A stretch of 16,849 bases of DNA from Pseudomonadota bacterium (GCA_021808055.1 JAKBCH010000040.1:1-16849), one strand, 5' to 3'. Numbered from the stretch's first letter, positions 1 to 7,592 are shown. Notes: generated by a model not told the origin, from the letters alone. Translations and numbers: made by a program.

Positions 1-21
1 GGGGGGGGGGGGGGGGGGGGG
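1..21. other. Poly-G run at window start (probable artefact)
   Basis: The first 21 bases are all G, followed directly by non-repetitive sequence. A pure G homopolymer exactly at the window edge is typical of two-colour sequencing read-through or an unresolved contig end. It should not be treated as biology without read support. It also means the first few hundred bases lie at a contig end, where chimeric joins are more likely. Confidence 0.7.
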
Positions 22-43
22 TACGTCACCTCTTCTGCATGCT

Positions 44-353
44 TTAACCATAATCTTTGCGCACTTCTACGCCCACAGGAGTCCCAGAGTAGTAAGCCGA
101 GGCCTCTGCGCTTCTTCGACGAACCAGCCCCGGCAGTCTTTTCCTTGCAGCACACACCCACTTCATCAGCTCAGCGGGGACGCTTTCGTGTCGCCCAGCT
201 TTACCTTTAACCCCAGTGTCGAGCACTGTAGCGCCCCAGCACCGAGGTTGAAGGTGAAAAAGACCAGCGCATCGAACTGCCCGTCCGTAATTGGTACCGA
301 GATCAGCCGCAGCAAAGCTTGCTCGGCGATTTTCACGTCCTCACGCAAAAATT
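44..353 (-). pseudogene. GH24 phage-type lysozyme (endolysin), C-terminal remnant with frameshift
   Basis: Read on the minus strand, the sequence right after the tRNA gives FLREDVKIAEQ, VPITDGQFDALV, FNLGAGALQCSTL, then in another frame VPAELMKW and RLPGLVRRRSAEA. These are the successive conserved blocks of the C-terminal half of GH24 (T4/lambdoid R-type) phage lysozymes, which cleave peptidoglycan. The first frame stops at 166-168; the homology resumes one frame over at about 181 and ends at the stop at 44-46. The N-terminal part, which would carry the family's Glu-Asp-Thr active site, is absent: the homology begins at the very base where the tRNA 3' end finishes. Base composition is lower in GC (about 53% in one 60-base row, versus about 65% in a gltX row), which fits foreign origin. 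Best read as a decayed prophage remnant; a chimeric contig join is the main alternative. Confidence 0.75.
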
Positions 354-429
354 TGGTGGAGCTAAGCGGAATCGAACCGCTGACCTTCTGCATGCCATGC
401 AGACGCTCTACCAATTGAGCTATAGCCCC
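354..429 (-). tRNA. tRNA-Ala(GGC)
   Basis: The minus strand folds into a complete 76-nt cloverleaf. The acceptor stem is GGGGCTA with TAGCTCC (one G-T pair), the D arm GCTC/GAGC, the anticodon stem TCTGC/GCAGA with loop ATGGCAT giving anticodon GGC, the variable loop AGGTC, and the T arm AGCGG-TTCGATT-CCGCT. Discriminator A73 is followed by an encoded CCA at 354-356. GGC decodes GCC and GCU alanine codons. The gene is divergent from gltX, and its 3' end abuts the lysozyme remnant, a common arrangement where a phage integrated into the 3' part of a tRNA gene. Confidence 0.95.
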
Positions 430-448
430 ATATCTTTCGCTTGAGCGC

Positions 449-478
449 GGTATAATCCGGGTTCCGTTCGCCATGCAA
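449..478 (-). promoter_or_regulatory. Candidate sigma-70 promoter for tRNA-Ala
   Basis: On the minus strand TTGCAT (473-478) and TATACC (449-454) are 18 nt apart, and the -10 lies about 20 nt upstream of the mature tRNA 5' end. The hexamers match consensus at 4 of 6 positions each. The plus strand of the same spot reads TATAAT at 451-456, but has no recognisable -35 for gltX. The rest of the 123-nt gap (430-552) shows no other clear signal and no Shine-Dalgarno before gltX. Confidence 0.4.
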
Positions 479-552
479 GGGGTCAGGCAAGAAAATCCAC
501 CCTCCCCGCTCCCAGCCTTCCCCCGGCCCGCAAAACCGGCTAACCCCCGGCA

Positions 553-1902
553 ATGGTCAAAGTTCGCTTCGCCCCCAGCCCTACGGGCTATCTGCATGTT
601 GGCAACGCCCGCGCGGCCCTGGTGAATTTTCTGTTCGCCCGGCATGAAGGCGGGCAATTATTGCTGCGGCTGGACGACACCGACACCGAGCGCGGCCGCC
701 CGGAATATGAGCAGGGCATTTACGATGATCTGCGCTGGCTGGGGATTGAGTGGGACGAGCAGGCCCGGCAATCTGACCGGTTTGCGCGCTATGCGGAGGT
801 GGCCGAGGCGTTGAAAGCCTCTGGCCGACTTTACCCTTGCTTTGAGAACGAGGACGAGCTGGCCGCCAAGCGCGCCGCGCTGGTAAAGCGCAAACTGCCC
901 CCGGTTTATGACCGCCACGCTTTGACCATGACGCCAGAACAGCGCGCCGCCGCTGAAGCCAATGGCAAAAAACCCTATTGGCGCTTCAAACTTTCAGACG
1001 AGGCGGTGAGCTGGAACGATTTGGTTCTCGGTTCTCGTAATATAAAGCTCAGCACCGTGTCAGACCCCGTGCTGATCCGCGCGGATGGCTCGCCGCTCTA
1101 TACCTTCACCTCGGTGGTGGATGACGCGGATATGGGCATCACCCATATCATCCGGGGGGAGGATCATGTCTCCAATACCGCCGTGCAGATTGATCTTTTC
1201 AGGGCTGTCACCCGAAACCCTGTTCCGCGTTTCGCCCATCTACCACTGATTTCCGGCGGAGATGGGGAGAAGCTATCCAAGCGTATCGGCTCCATCTCGC
1301 TGAAATCGCTCCGCAAGGATGGCATCGAGCCCGCTGCCATCACCGCTTATCTGGCCCGGCTGGGCACCAGCAAGGATGCCGCCCCCTTGCCGATGGCGGA
1401 GCTGGTCGCGCAGTTTTCGCTGAGTGATTTCTCCCGCTCGCCACCGCGATTCGATGCGGCACAATTGCTGGGGCTGAACCGCAAGCTACTGCACAATATG
1501 CCGTTTGAGGCGGTGCAGGAGCGCCTGCCCGAAGGTGCCACCCCGGCGTTTTGGGAGGCCGTGCGCGGCAATTTGGACATGCTCACCGAAGCCCGGCGTT
1601 GGTGGGCTGTTGTGCAGGGCGAGATTATCACGCCCGCGCTGCTGCCCGAGGCGCTGCCGGTGGCGGTGGCGGCACAGCAAACAATACCCGCCGAGATGAC
1701 GCCAGAAAGTTGGAAAGCCTGGGCCGCCGCCATTGCCGCTGCCACCGGGGCCAAGGGCAAGGCGCTGTATCAGCCGCTGCGCCTGGCGCTGACCGGCGAG
1801 GAGCATGGGCCGGAGATGGCTCCCCTGCTGGCGTTGATGGGCCAGGAGCGCGCGGCAAAACGCCTTGCCGCCTGCGTTGCCGCCAGCGCCCACCCCGGCT
1901 AA
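553..1902 (+). CDS. gltX: Glutamyl-tRNA synthetase (GluRS)
   Basis: This 449-residue class I aminoacyl-tRNA synthetase attaches glutamate to tRNA-Glu (and possibly tRNA-Gln) using ATP in the cytoplasm. The N-terminus KVRFAPSPTGYLHVGNAR carries the HIGH-type signature as HVGN at residues 15-18, and the KMSKS-type loop is KLSKR at 240-244. The GluRS-specific blocks LRLDDTDTER and IRGEDHVSNTA are present. Of the four zinc ligands of E. coli GluRS only one cysteine (C96, in LYPC) has a counterpart, so no zinc site is expected, as in many alphaproteobacterial GluRS. The C-terminal anticodon-binding region is rather short (the family is usually about 470 residues). The ATG at 553 is chosen because the family N-terminus begins there; no ribosome-binding site is visible. 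The next gene follows after 30 nt. Many alphaproteobacteria carry two GluRS copies; which of the two this is, and whether it is discriminating, cannot be decided here. Confidence 0.95.
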   Translation: MVKVRFAPSPTGYLHVGNARAALVNFLFARHEGGQLLLRLDDTDTERGRPEYEQGIYDDLRWLGIEWDEQARQSDRFARYAEVAEALKASGRLYPCFENEDELAAKRAALVKRKLPPVYDRHALTMTPEQRAAAEANGKKPYWRFKLSDEAVSWNDLVLGSRNIKLSTVSDPVLIRADGSPLYTFTSVVDDADMGITHIIRGEDHVSNTAVQIDLFRAVTRNPVPRFAHLPLISGGDGEKLSKRIGSISLKSLRKDGIEPAAITAYLARLGTSKDAAPLPMAELVAQFSLSDFSRSPPRFDAAQLLGLNRKLLHNMPFEAVQERLPEGATPAFWEAVRGNLDMLTEARRWWAVVQGEIITPALLPEALPVAVAAQQTIPAEMTPESWKAWAAAIAAATGAKGKALYQPLRLALTGEEHGPEMAPLLALMGQERAAKRLAACVAASAHPG

Positions 1903-1932
1903 AGACAAACCCGGCAAAAAGGAAAGAGCCGC

Positions 1933-2598
1933 GTGGTCGATATTTTTGACGAAGTTTCAGAGGATCTGCGCCATGAGCGGGCAATGAAGCTCGCCAAGCG
2001 TTATGGCTGGTTTCTGCTGTTGGCCGCCATATTGGTGCTGGTCGGTGTTGGCGGCCAGCAATTCTGGCAGGCCCGTGAAACCAGGCTGGCCAACCAGGCC
2101 GCCAGCCAATATCTGGCCCTCACCCAGGCCGTGGACCAGCCGCAGAGCCAGCTGACGGCGAGCGCTGCGGATGCCGCCGCGCAAAAGCTGGTGGATTTTT
2201 CCAAATCCGCGCCTGAAATTTATAAAACCATGGCGCGCTTGAAAGCCGCTGGACTTTACGCCAATGCCGGGGAGCTGCCCAAAGCCGCTTTGCTCTGGAG
2301 CCGTGTGGGGGCTGACGAAGCCGCGCCTAATTTGATGCGCGACGCCGCCAGCCTGTTATTTGCCCAGCATGAGATCGGCATTGATAACAACGCGGATATT
2401 CTTGCCCGGTTGCAGCCGATTGTGCAGGAGAAAAACCCGTTCCATGGCCTGGCGCGCGAAATGCAGGCGCTGGTTTATATGAACGAGGGCAACACGGCGA
2501 TGGCCAAATCGCTCTTTGCCCAAGTGCAGGACGACCCCAACACGCCCCAAGGCGCGCAAAACCGCGCCCAGGCCATGCTCTCCAAGCTGAACGGATGA
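1933..2598 (+). CDS. YfgM-like tetratricopeptide membrane protein
   Basis: A 221-residue protein starting with GTG at 1933, preceded by a purine-rich GGAAAG. The N-terminal cytoplasmic stretch FDEVSEDLRHERAMKLAKRY is typical of this family. It is followed by one transmembrane helix (about 25-45, FLLLAAILVLVGVGG) and a helical periplasmic domain with TPR-like repeats (Ala/Leu-rich, for example KTMARLKAAGLYANAG and PFHGLAREMQALVY). The family (TPR_21/YfgM) contains periplasmic chaperone-like partners of the Sec translocon in E. coli. Its stop overlaps the bamB start (ATGA at 2595-2598), so the two are translationally coupled. The yfgM-bamB-der order also occurs in gammaproteobacteria, which strengthens the assignment. 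The periplasmic chaperone role is inferred from the family. Confidence 0.8.
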   Translation: MVDIFDEVSEDLRHERAMKLAKRYGWFLLLAAILVLVGVGGQQFWQARETRLANQAASQYLALTQAVDQPQSQLTASAADAAAQKLVDFSKSAPEIYKTMARLKAAGLYANAGELPKAALLWSRVGADEAAPNLMRDAASLLFAQHEIGIDNNADILARLQPIVQEKNPFHGLAREMQALVYMNEGNTAMAKSLFAQVQDDPNTPQGAQNRAQAMLSKLNG

Positions 2599-3917
2599 CA
2601 CAGCCTATGATTCGCCGCCGCACCGCGACTGTCGGCCTCCTCGGCCTGCTTGCCTCCTGCTCATCTTATTCCAAAAAGCCACCCATTATCGGCACCCAAA
2701 TTCCGGTGCTGCCGGACCAGACCGGGATGGATGTGACACCCAACGCGCCCGCCGTTACCCTGCCCGCCCCCACGGCGCTGAACGCCTGGACGCAGGTTTT
2801 GGCCAATGCCGCGCACGCACCTGGCAATGCCGCCGGGCCGCTGAGCTTTACGCCACGCTGGCACGCGGATATCGGCGCGGCTGGTGGCTATCGGCAGCCT
2901 TTGGTTGCAAGCCCGCTGGTGGCCGGGGGGCATGTGTTCACTATGGATGCCGCGGCGCATATCCGCGCGCTCTCGCTCTCGGATGGGTCTGAGCTTTGGC
3001 GCACAGAAACCCGGCCCAAGCATAACTCCACCCAGAATATCGGCGGCGGTATCGCTTACGATTCCGGTAAAATCTACGCCAGCACCGGTTATGGGGAGGC
3101 GCTGGCACTGGATGCGGGCAGCGGTAAGATCTTGTGGCGGCAGAAGCTCGATTTTCCGGCGCGCTCCGCCCCGCTGGTGGCAGCCGGGCTGGTGGCGGTT
3201 GTTACCCAGAACGACTTGCTGCTGACCTTCGATGCGCAATCCGGCACACCGGGCTGGCGCTTCACGGGTGCTGTGGGCACCCCGCCGATGACCGCCGCGA
3301 GCGTAACCGGTGCCCCGGCCTTTGCAGACGGCATCATCGCCGCGGGGTTCTCCACCGGGCTGCTCGCTGCCATTGATGCGTTTTCCGGCACACCTGTGTG
3401 GGAGCAAAGCCTTGCCGCTGGCTTCGGCCAGGCCAGCTCGCTGGATCTTTCAGACGTTGTGGCGCCCCCGGTTATCGCGGGCGGCGTGGTCTATGGCATC
3501 AATATCGGCGGCACCTTTATGGCGGTGGATCTGCATTCTGGCGCGCAGGTATGGACACACCAAGCTGCCAGCAGCCAACCGCCCGCAGCTTCCGGCGGGT
3601 TCCTGTTCCTGCTCGATGCGAGCGCGAAGCTCTCGGCTGTTCATGCCGATGACGGGCTGGTGAGCTGGGCCACCGCCCTCCCCGCCTTCAAGAACATGAA
3701 GAAACACTCCAACCCTATTGTCTGGTCTGGCCCGGCGTTGGTGAACAACATGCTCATCTGCACAAACGACCATGGCGAGGCGGCGTTGGTGGACGCAACC
3801 ACCGGCCAACTGACGCAGATGGTGAAGCTGGGTGCACCGGCTGATCTGCCGCCGATCGCCGTTGGCGGCGTGCTGCTGCAACTCACGCGCAATGCGCGCC
3901 TGACGGCCTATGGCTGA
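2595..3917 (+). CDS. bamB: Outer-membrane assembly lipoprotein BamB (PQQ-like beta-propeller)
   Basis: A 440-residue predicted lipoprotein. The signal peptide has an arginine-rich start (MIRRRTATVGLLGLL) and the lipobox LASC, so Cys22 would be lipidated. The mature part is a beta-propeller of PQQ-type blades, with repeats such as SPLVAGGHVFTMDAAAHIRAL, GKIYASTGYGEALALDAGSG, GVVYGINIGGTFMAVDLHSG and GFLFLLDASAKLSAVHADDG. In the BAM complex BamB binds BamA and helps insert outer-membrane beta-barrels. The second in-frame ATG at 2607 could also be the start, since it lies closer to the charged signal region. The gene overlaps the TPR gene by 4 nt and der by 8 nt. A different PQQ-like propeller lipoprotein is possible from sequence alone, but the position directly before der supports BamB. 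Confidence 0.88.
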   Translation: MTQPMIRRRTATVGLLGLLASCSSYSKKPPIIGTQIPVLPDQTGMDVTPNAPAVTLPAPTALNAWTQVLANAAHAPGNAAGPLSFTPRWHADIGAAGGYRQPLVASPLVAGGHVFTMDAAAHIRALSLSDGSELWRTETRPKHNSTQNIGGGIAYDSGKIYASTGYGEALALDAGSGKILWRQKLDFPARSAPLVAAGLVAVVTQNDLLLTFDAQSGTPGWRFTGAVGTPPMTAASVTGAPAFADGIIAAGFSTGLLAAIDAFSGTPVWEQSLAAGFGQASSLDLSDVVAPPVIAGGVVYGINIGGTFMAVDLHSGAQVWTHQAASSQPPAASGGFLFLLDASAKLSAVHADDGLVSWATALPAFKNMKKHSNPIVWSGPALVNNMLICTNDHGEAALVDATTGQLTQMVKLGAPADLPPIAVGGVLLQLTRNARLTAYG

Positions 3918-5256
3918 GCTGCCGCGAATCGTTATCGCCGGCCGGCCGAATGTCGGCAAATCCACGCTGTTCAACCGCCTTGTGGGTAGCCGCCTGGCGC
4001 TGGTGGCGGACACACCTGGCGTAACCCGGGACCGCAAGGAAACGGTGTGCGAACTGGGCGGGCGCAAGGTAATGGTGGTGGATACGGCAGGGCTTGAGGA
4101 AGCCCCACCGGATACGCTGCCCGGGCGGATGCGCGCCTCCACCTCCACCGCCGTGGACCAGGCGGATTTGGTGTTGTTTATCTTCGATGCCAAGGCCGGG
4201 TTGATCCCTGAGGATAGGCATTTTGGCACCTGGCTGCGCCGGAAAAATAAACAAGTGCTGGTTATCGCCAACAAGGCCGAGGGACGCGGCGGCATCGCCA
4301 ACGCCATGGAGGCTTACGAGCTGGGTTTTGGCGAGCCGGTGGCCATTTCCGCCGAGCATAATGAGGGCATTTATGACCTCATGAACGAGATCGCCGAGCG
4401 TCTGCCGGAAGCCACGCCCGAGGCTGAGGAGGACGAGAACAAGCCCCTGCATCTGGCCATTGTCGGCCGCCCGAATGCGGGCAAATCCACATTGCTGAAC
4501 CATCTGCTGGGCGAGCAGCGCATGATTACCGGGCCGGAACCCGGCCTGACGCGCGATGCCGTTTCCGCTGACTTTGAAGGCCCGGACGGCAGACTTTACC
4601 GCGTGGTGGACACAGCGGGCTTACGCAAACGCGCCAAGGTGGATGAGGGGCTGGAGCGTATGTCCACCTCTTCCTCCATTGAAGCCCTGAAACGCGCCGA
4701 GATGGTGGTGCTGGCGGTGGATGCGCTGCGCGGCGTGGAAGAGCAGGATTTGCAGATCGCCCGGCTGATTGAACGCGAAGGCCGCGCCTGCGTGATCGCG
4801 CTGACGAAATGGGACGCGGTGGAAGACCGGCCGGAGGCGAAGAAAGCCGCCTTGGACCGTATTTCTATCTCGCTGAGCCAGATGAAGGGCATTACCGTAG
4901 TGCCGCTCTCGGCAGAATCAGGTGAAGGGGTGAAGAAACTCTTTCCCGCCATCCGCGATACTTACGAGAAATGGAATCTGCGCATTCCCACCAGCCAGCT
5001 CAACCGCTGGTTTGAGGCAGCGCTTGAGCGCTTTCCGCCGCCGATGGTGGAAGGGCGGCGGCTGAAGTTGCGCTACATAACGCAGATAAAAGCCCGCCCG
5101 CCGACTTTCGCTTTGTTCGGCACGCGGGCGGAGCAGGTGCCGGAGACCTATCAGCGCTATCTGGTGAATAATCTGCGCGAAACATTCGAGATGCCCGGCG
5201 TGCCGATCAGGATTTATCTGCGCGGCACGGATAATCCGTTCAAGGACAGGGATTGA
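3910..5256 (+). CDS. der: Ribosome biogenesis GTPase Der (EngA)
   Basis: A 448-residue tandem GTPase required for maturation of the 50S ribosomal subunit. The first G domain has GRPNVGKST (11-19), DTPGVTRDR (34-42), DTAG (58-61) and G4 as NKAE (121-124). An acidic linker (EATPEAEEDENK) leads to a second G domain with GRPNAGKST (186-194), TRDAVS, DTAGLRKRAKV and TKWD (298-301). The C-terminal KH-like domain (about 350-440) ends with the characteristic GVPIRIYLRG. Only Der/EngA has two consecutive Era-type G domains plus this KH domain, and the length is normal. It is the last gene of the gltX-yfgM-bamB-der run, starting 8 nt inside bamB, and it converges with the ABC-F gene only 10 nt downstream. 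Confidence 0.97.
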   Translation: MAELPRIVIAGRPNVGKSTLFNRLVGSRLALVADTPGVTRDRKETVCELGGRKVMVVDTAGLEEAPPDTLPGRMRASTSTAVDQADLVLFIFDAKAGLIPEDRHFGTWLRRKNKQVLVIANKAEGRGGIANAMEAYELGFGEPVAISAEHNEGIYDLMNEIAERLPEATPEAEEDENKPLHLAIVGRPNAGKSTLLNHLLGEQRMITGPEPGLTRDAVSADFEGPDGRLYRVVDTAGLRKRAKVDEGLERMSTSSSIEALKRAEMVVLAVDALRGVEEQDLQIARLIEREGRACVIALTKWDAVEDRPEAKKAALDRISISLSQMKGITVVPLSAESGEGVKKLFPAIRDTYEKWNLRIPTSQLNRWFEAALERFPPPMVEGRRLKLRYITQIKARPPTFALFGTRAEQVPETYQRYLVNNLRETFEMPGVPIRIYLRGTDNPFKDRD

Positions 5257-5257
5257 G

Positions 5258-5298
5258 GGCTGGAGCTTACGCCTCTTTCAACATCTCCAGCTCCAGCC
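5258..5298. terminator. Inverted repeat at the der / ABC-F convergent junction
   Basis: GGCTGGAGCT (5258-5267) and AGCTCCAGCC (5289-5298) are perfect 10-bp complementary arms with a 21-nt loop. They start just after the der stop and cover the 3' end of the opposing ABC-F gene. The placement suits a bidirectional terminator. There is no T-tract on either side, and the right arm lies inside codons for the Uup C-terminus (LELE), so chance or a Rho-type end remains possible. Confidence 0.3.
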
Positions 5299-7063
5299 AG
5301 CGTTCTTCGGCTTTGATCAGCTTCGTGTGGTGCTCTGCCAGGCTAGCGGAGGCGGCGGCGAATTTTTTCGGGTCTTTGGTGTAGAGGCCAGGCGCGGCAA
5401 GGGTTTCGTTGAGTTTGTTGATCTGCGCTTGAAGTTTACCAATCTCTTCATTCAGCGCTTTCAACTCATGCTGCTCCTTGAAGGAAATTTTTGGTTTCGC
5501 GGCGACTGGTTGCGATGGCGCGCTTGGTTTTGCGGCGGCTTTCTTTTCTGTTTTTTCCAGTTTCTCGGCGGTAACACCTTCGCCACGCTGGGCCAGCATA
5601 TCTGAATAGCCGCCGGCATATTCCACCCAGCGCCCCTGCCCTTCGGACATCAGCACCGAGGTGCAGACGCGATCCAGAAAATCACGGTCATGCGAGACGG
5701 CGATCACCGTGCCCGGATAGTCGCCAAGCATTTCCTGCAATAAATCCAACGTTTCGAGGTCGAGATCGTTTGTTGGCTCGTCCAGCACCAGCAGGTTGGA
5801 GGGTTTGGTGAGGGCCAGTGCGAGCAACAGCCGTCCGCGCTCGCCACCCGAAAGTGTGCCCACGGGTGTACGCGCCTGTTCCGGCTTGAACAGGAAGTCT
5901 TTCATATAGCCGATGACATGCCGCGCCTGGCCGCCCACCACCACCTGGTCGCTATTGCCGCCGGTGAGGGTGTCCGCCAGGGAGGTGTTGGGGTTTAAAT
6001 CCGCGCGCTGCTGGTCGAGTGTAACAACTTCCAGCGCCGTGCCCAGTTTCACCGCCCCGGCATCCGGCGCAAGCTGGCCGAGAATGAGCTTCAACAGCGT
6101 GGATTTGCCCGCACCGTTGGGGCCGACAATGCCCAAACGGTCCCCACGCAACACCCGGAAGGTGAGGTTATCGACCACCTTCTTGTCGAAACTTTTGGAA
6201 ATGCCATCAGCATCCACCACAATCTTGCCGGAGGTGGCGGCATCCAGGCTCGCCATTTTCGTGAGACCAAGCTTGTGGGTGAAGTTGCGGCGTTCCGCGC
6301 GCAGGCTGTGCAACCCCGCCAGCCGCTTGACGTTGCGCTTGCGCCGGGCGGTGACGCCATAGCGCAGCCAGTCTTCCTCGCGGGCGATTTTGCGGCCGAG
6401 TTTGTGAAATTCCTGCTCCTCCTGCTCCAGCACCTCGTCCCGCCAGGATTCGAAATGGGCGAAGCTTTTATCCAGCCGTTTGGTCTGCCCACGGTCCAGC
6501 CAGACCATGGCGCGGGAGAGATTTTCCAAAAACCGCCGGTCGTGGGAGATGAGCACGATGCCGGAGGAGAGGGATTTCAGCTCGCTTTCCAGCCATTCAA
6601 TGGCGGGCAGGTCCAGATGGTTGGTGGGCTCGTCCAGCAGCAGCAAATCCGGCTCTGGCGCCAGCGTGCGGGCCAGAGCGGCGCGGCGGGCCTCACCACC
6701 TGAAAGATGGGCGGGTTTTTCATCGCCAGAGAGCCCCAGCTCGCCCAGCAGATAGCGCACGCGGTATTCATCGTCATTTGGCCCCAGCCCGGCCAGCACG
6801 TAGTCCATCACATTGGCGAAGGCTGAGAGGTCCGGCTCCTGTGGCAGATAGCGCATGGTGGCACCCGGCTGGAAGAAACGGGTGCCGCCGTCGAAGGCGA
6901 TATCGCCCGAGGCAATTTTAAGCAAAGTGGATTTGCCAGAGCCGTTGCGCCCGACGAGGCAGATGCGCTCCCCCGCGCCAACCGAAAGCGTAGCTTTTTC
7001 CAAAAGCGGCGCAGAGCCGAGGGTAACGGAGATGTCGGTGAGTAACAGAAGGGGCGGCGCCAT
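5267..7063 (-). CDS. uup: ABC-F family ATPase, Uup-type
   Basis: A 598-residue soluble protein with two ABC ATPase domains and no membrane segments, as in the ABC-F family that acts on ribosomes. Domain 1 has Walker A GRNGSGKST (38-46), signature LSGGEARRA (120-128) and Walker B LLLLDEPTNHLDL. Domain 2 has GPNGAGKST (314-322), LSGGERGR (404-411), LLVLDEPTNDLDL and SHDRDFL. Between them lies the interdomain linker, rich in charged residues and with the RRKRNVKRL stretch. After a Lys/Ala/Pro-rich spacer the C-terminus (about 525-598) is a coiled coil (LNEEIGKLQAQINKLNETL), the Uup-type extension that binds DNA in E. coli Uup. I chose the ATG at 7063; an in-frame TTG at 7081 would add six residues. 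E. coli Uup affects transposon excision and ribosome function; the exact role here is inferred. It follows the lipoprotein gene by 45 nt on the same strand. Confidence 0.9.
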   Translation of the reverse strand: MAPPLLLLTDISVTLGSAPLLEKATLSVGAGERICLVGRNGSGKSTLLKIASGDIAFDGGTRFFQPGATMRYLPQEPDLSAFANVMDYVLAGLGPNDDEYRVRYLLGELGLSGDEKPAHLSGGEARRAALARTLAPEPDLLLLDEPTNHLDLPAIEWLESELKSLSSGIVLISHDRRFLENLSRAMVWLDRGQTKRLDKSFAHFESWRDEVLEQEEQEFHKLGRKIAREEDWLRYGVTARRKRNVKRLAGLHSLRAERRNFTHKLGLTKMASLDAATSGKIVVDADGISKSFDKKVVDNLTFRVLRGDRLGIVGPNGAGKSTLLKLILGQLAPDAGAVKLGTALEVVTLDQQRADLNPNTSLADTLTGGNSDQVVVGGQARHVIGYMKDFLFKPEQARTPVGTLSGGERGRLLLALALTKPSNLLVLDEPTNDLDLETLDLLQEMLGDYPGTVIAVSHDRDFLDRVCTSVLMSEGQGRWVEYAGGYSDMLAQRGEGVTAEKLEKTEKKAAAKPSAPSQPVAAKPKISFKEQHELKALNEEIGKLQAQINKLNETLAAPGLYTKDPKKFAAASASLAEHHTKLIKAEERWLELEMLKEA

Positions 7064-7108
7064 GCGGGCTGTTTGGCCCAAGGGGCCGCGCGGTTCAAGC
7101 GCCAGGCT

Positions 7109-7552
7109 TTATTGCAGAGGCTGGGCCGGGCCAGAGGTGGTGTAATTGGTGGCGGGCGGCAAAGGTGCGGGCTGCGACTCTGCCGGGACGGAAGGAGTGG
7201 CCGACAGCGCCGCGCTGGGTACCGAGGGCTGGTTGGCGGTTGGCTCTGCGGCGGGCGCAGCAGATTCGGGGAGCGCTGATGCCGGTTCTGGCTTCTGGTT
7301 GCGCAAAGCGGCCTTTTCTGCCGCTATATAGCGCCAGTCCAACTCCCGCTGGTAATGACGCCCGGCCTCGAAGCCTTGGTGGTAGGCGTCGTGAACCGAC
7401 GTTTTCAGGTTATTGGCCGTGATGCCAGAAGCGGGCGGAGGCGGAGAGAATGGCACTTGCCACGCAGCACAGCCTGACAGCAAAGCCCCGAGGCCGAGCA
7501 GAGCAATTATGCGGCGGGAATGAATACCAAGACATCTCATTACTATCTGCAT
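7109..7552 (-). CDS. Small proline-rich lipoprotein of unknown function
   Basis: A 147-residue predicted lipoprotein that I do not recognise. The N-terminus MQIVMRCLGIHSRRIIALLGLGALLSGC is a signal peptide with a clear lipobox (LSGC, Cys28). The mature protein begins with a short Pro-rich stretch (FSPPPPASG), then a likely helical segment with aromatic and charged residues (VHDAYHQGFEAGRHYQRELDWRYIAAEKAAL, about 53-83 and the most conserved-looking part), and ends with about 60 residues of Ala/Pro/Ser-rich, probably disordered sequence. The ATG at 7540 (residue 5) is an alternative start; neither has a strong ribosome-binding site. It lies between the glycosyltransferase and uup on the same strand, which may reflect co-transcription. 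Location (outer membrane or inner-membrane periplasmic face) is inferred from the lipobox only. Confidence 0.65.
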   Translation of the reverse strand: MQIVMRCLGIHSRRIIALLGLGALLSGCAAWQVPFSPPPPASGITANNLKTSVHDAYHQGFEAGRHYQRELDWRYIAAEKAALRNQKPEPASALPESAAPAAEPTANQPSVPSAALSATPSVPAESQPAPLPPATNYTTSGPAQPLQ

Positions 7553-7592
7553 AGCCCAGCTTCATGCTTTCGTCACGACAGGCGGCATAACC

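Noticed and set aside
451..456. Perfect TATAAT on the plus strand as a gltX promoter
   Set aside because: No -35 lies 16-18 nt upstream (CCATAT at 17). The same bases fit better in the minus-strand tRNA promoter.
166..657. 163-codon minus-strand ORF spanning gltX start, tRNA and lysozyme
   Set aside because: It runs through the tRNA gene and gives the usual tRNA-antisense peptide (AQLVERLHGMQKVSGS). Only its last 62 codons have lysozyme homology.
2661..4503. Several long minus-strand ORFs (2661-3407, 3450-4307, 3883-4503) opposite bamB and der
   Set aside because: They lie opposite well-supported genes, and their peptides are Arg/Gly/His-rich without motifs.
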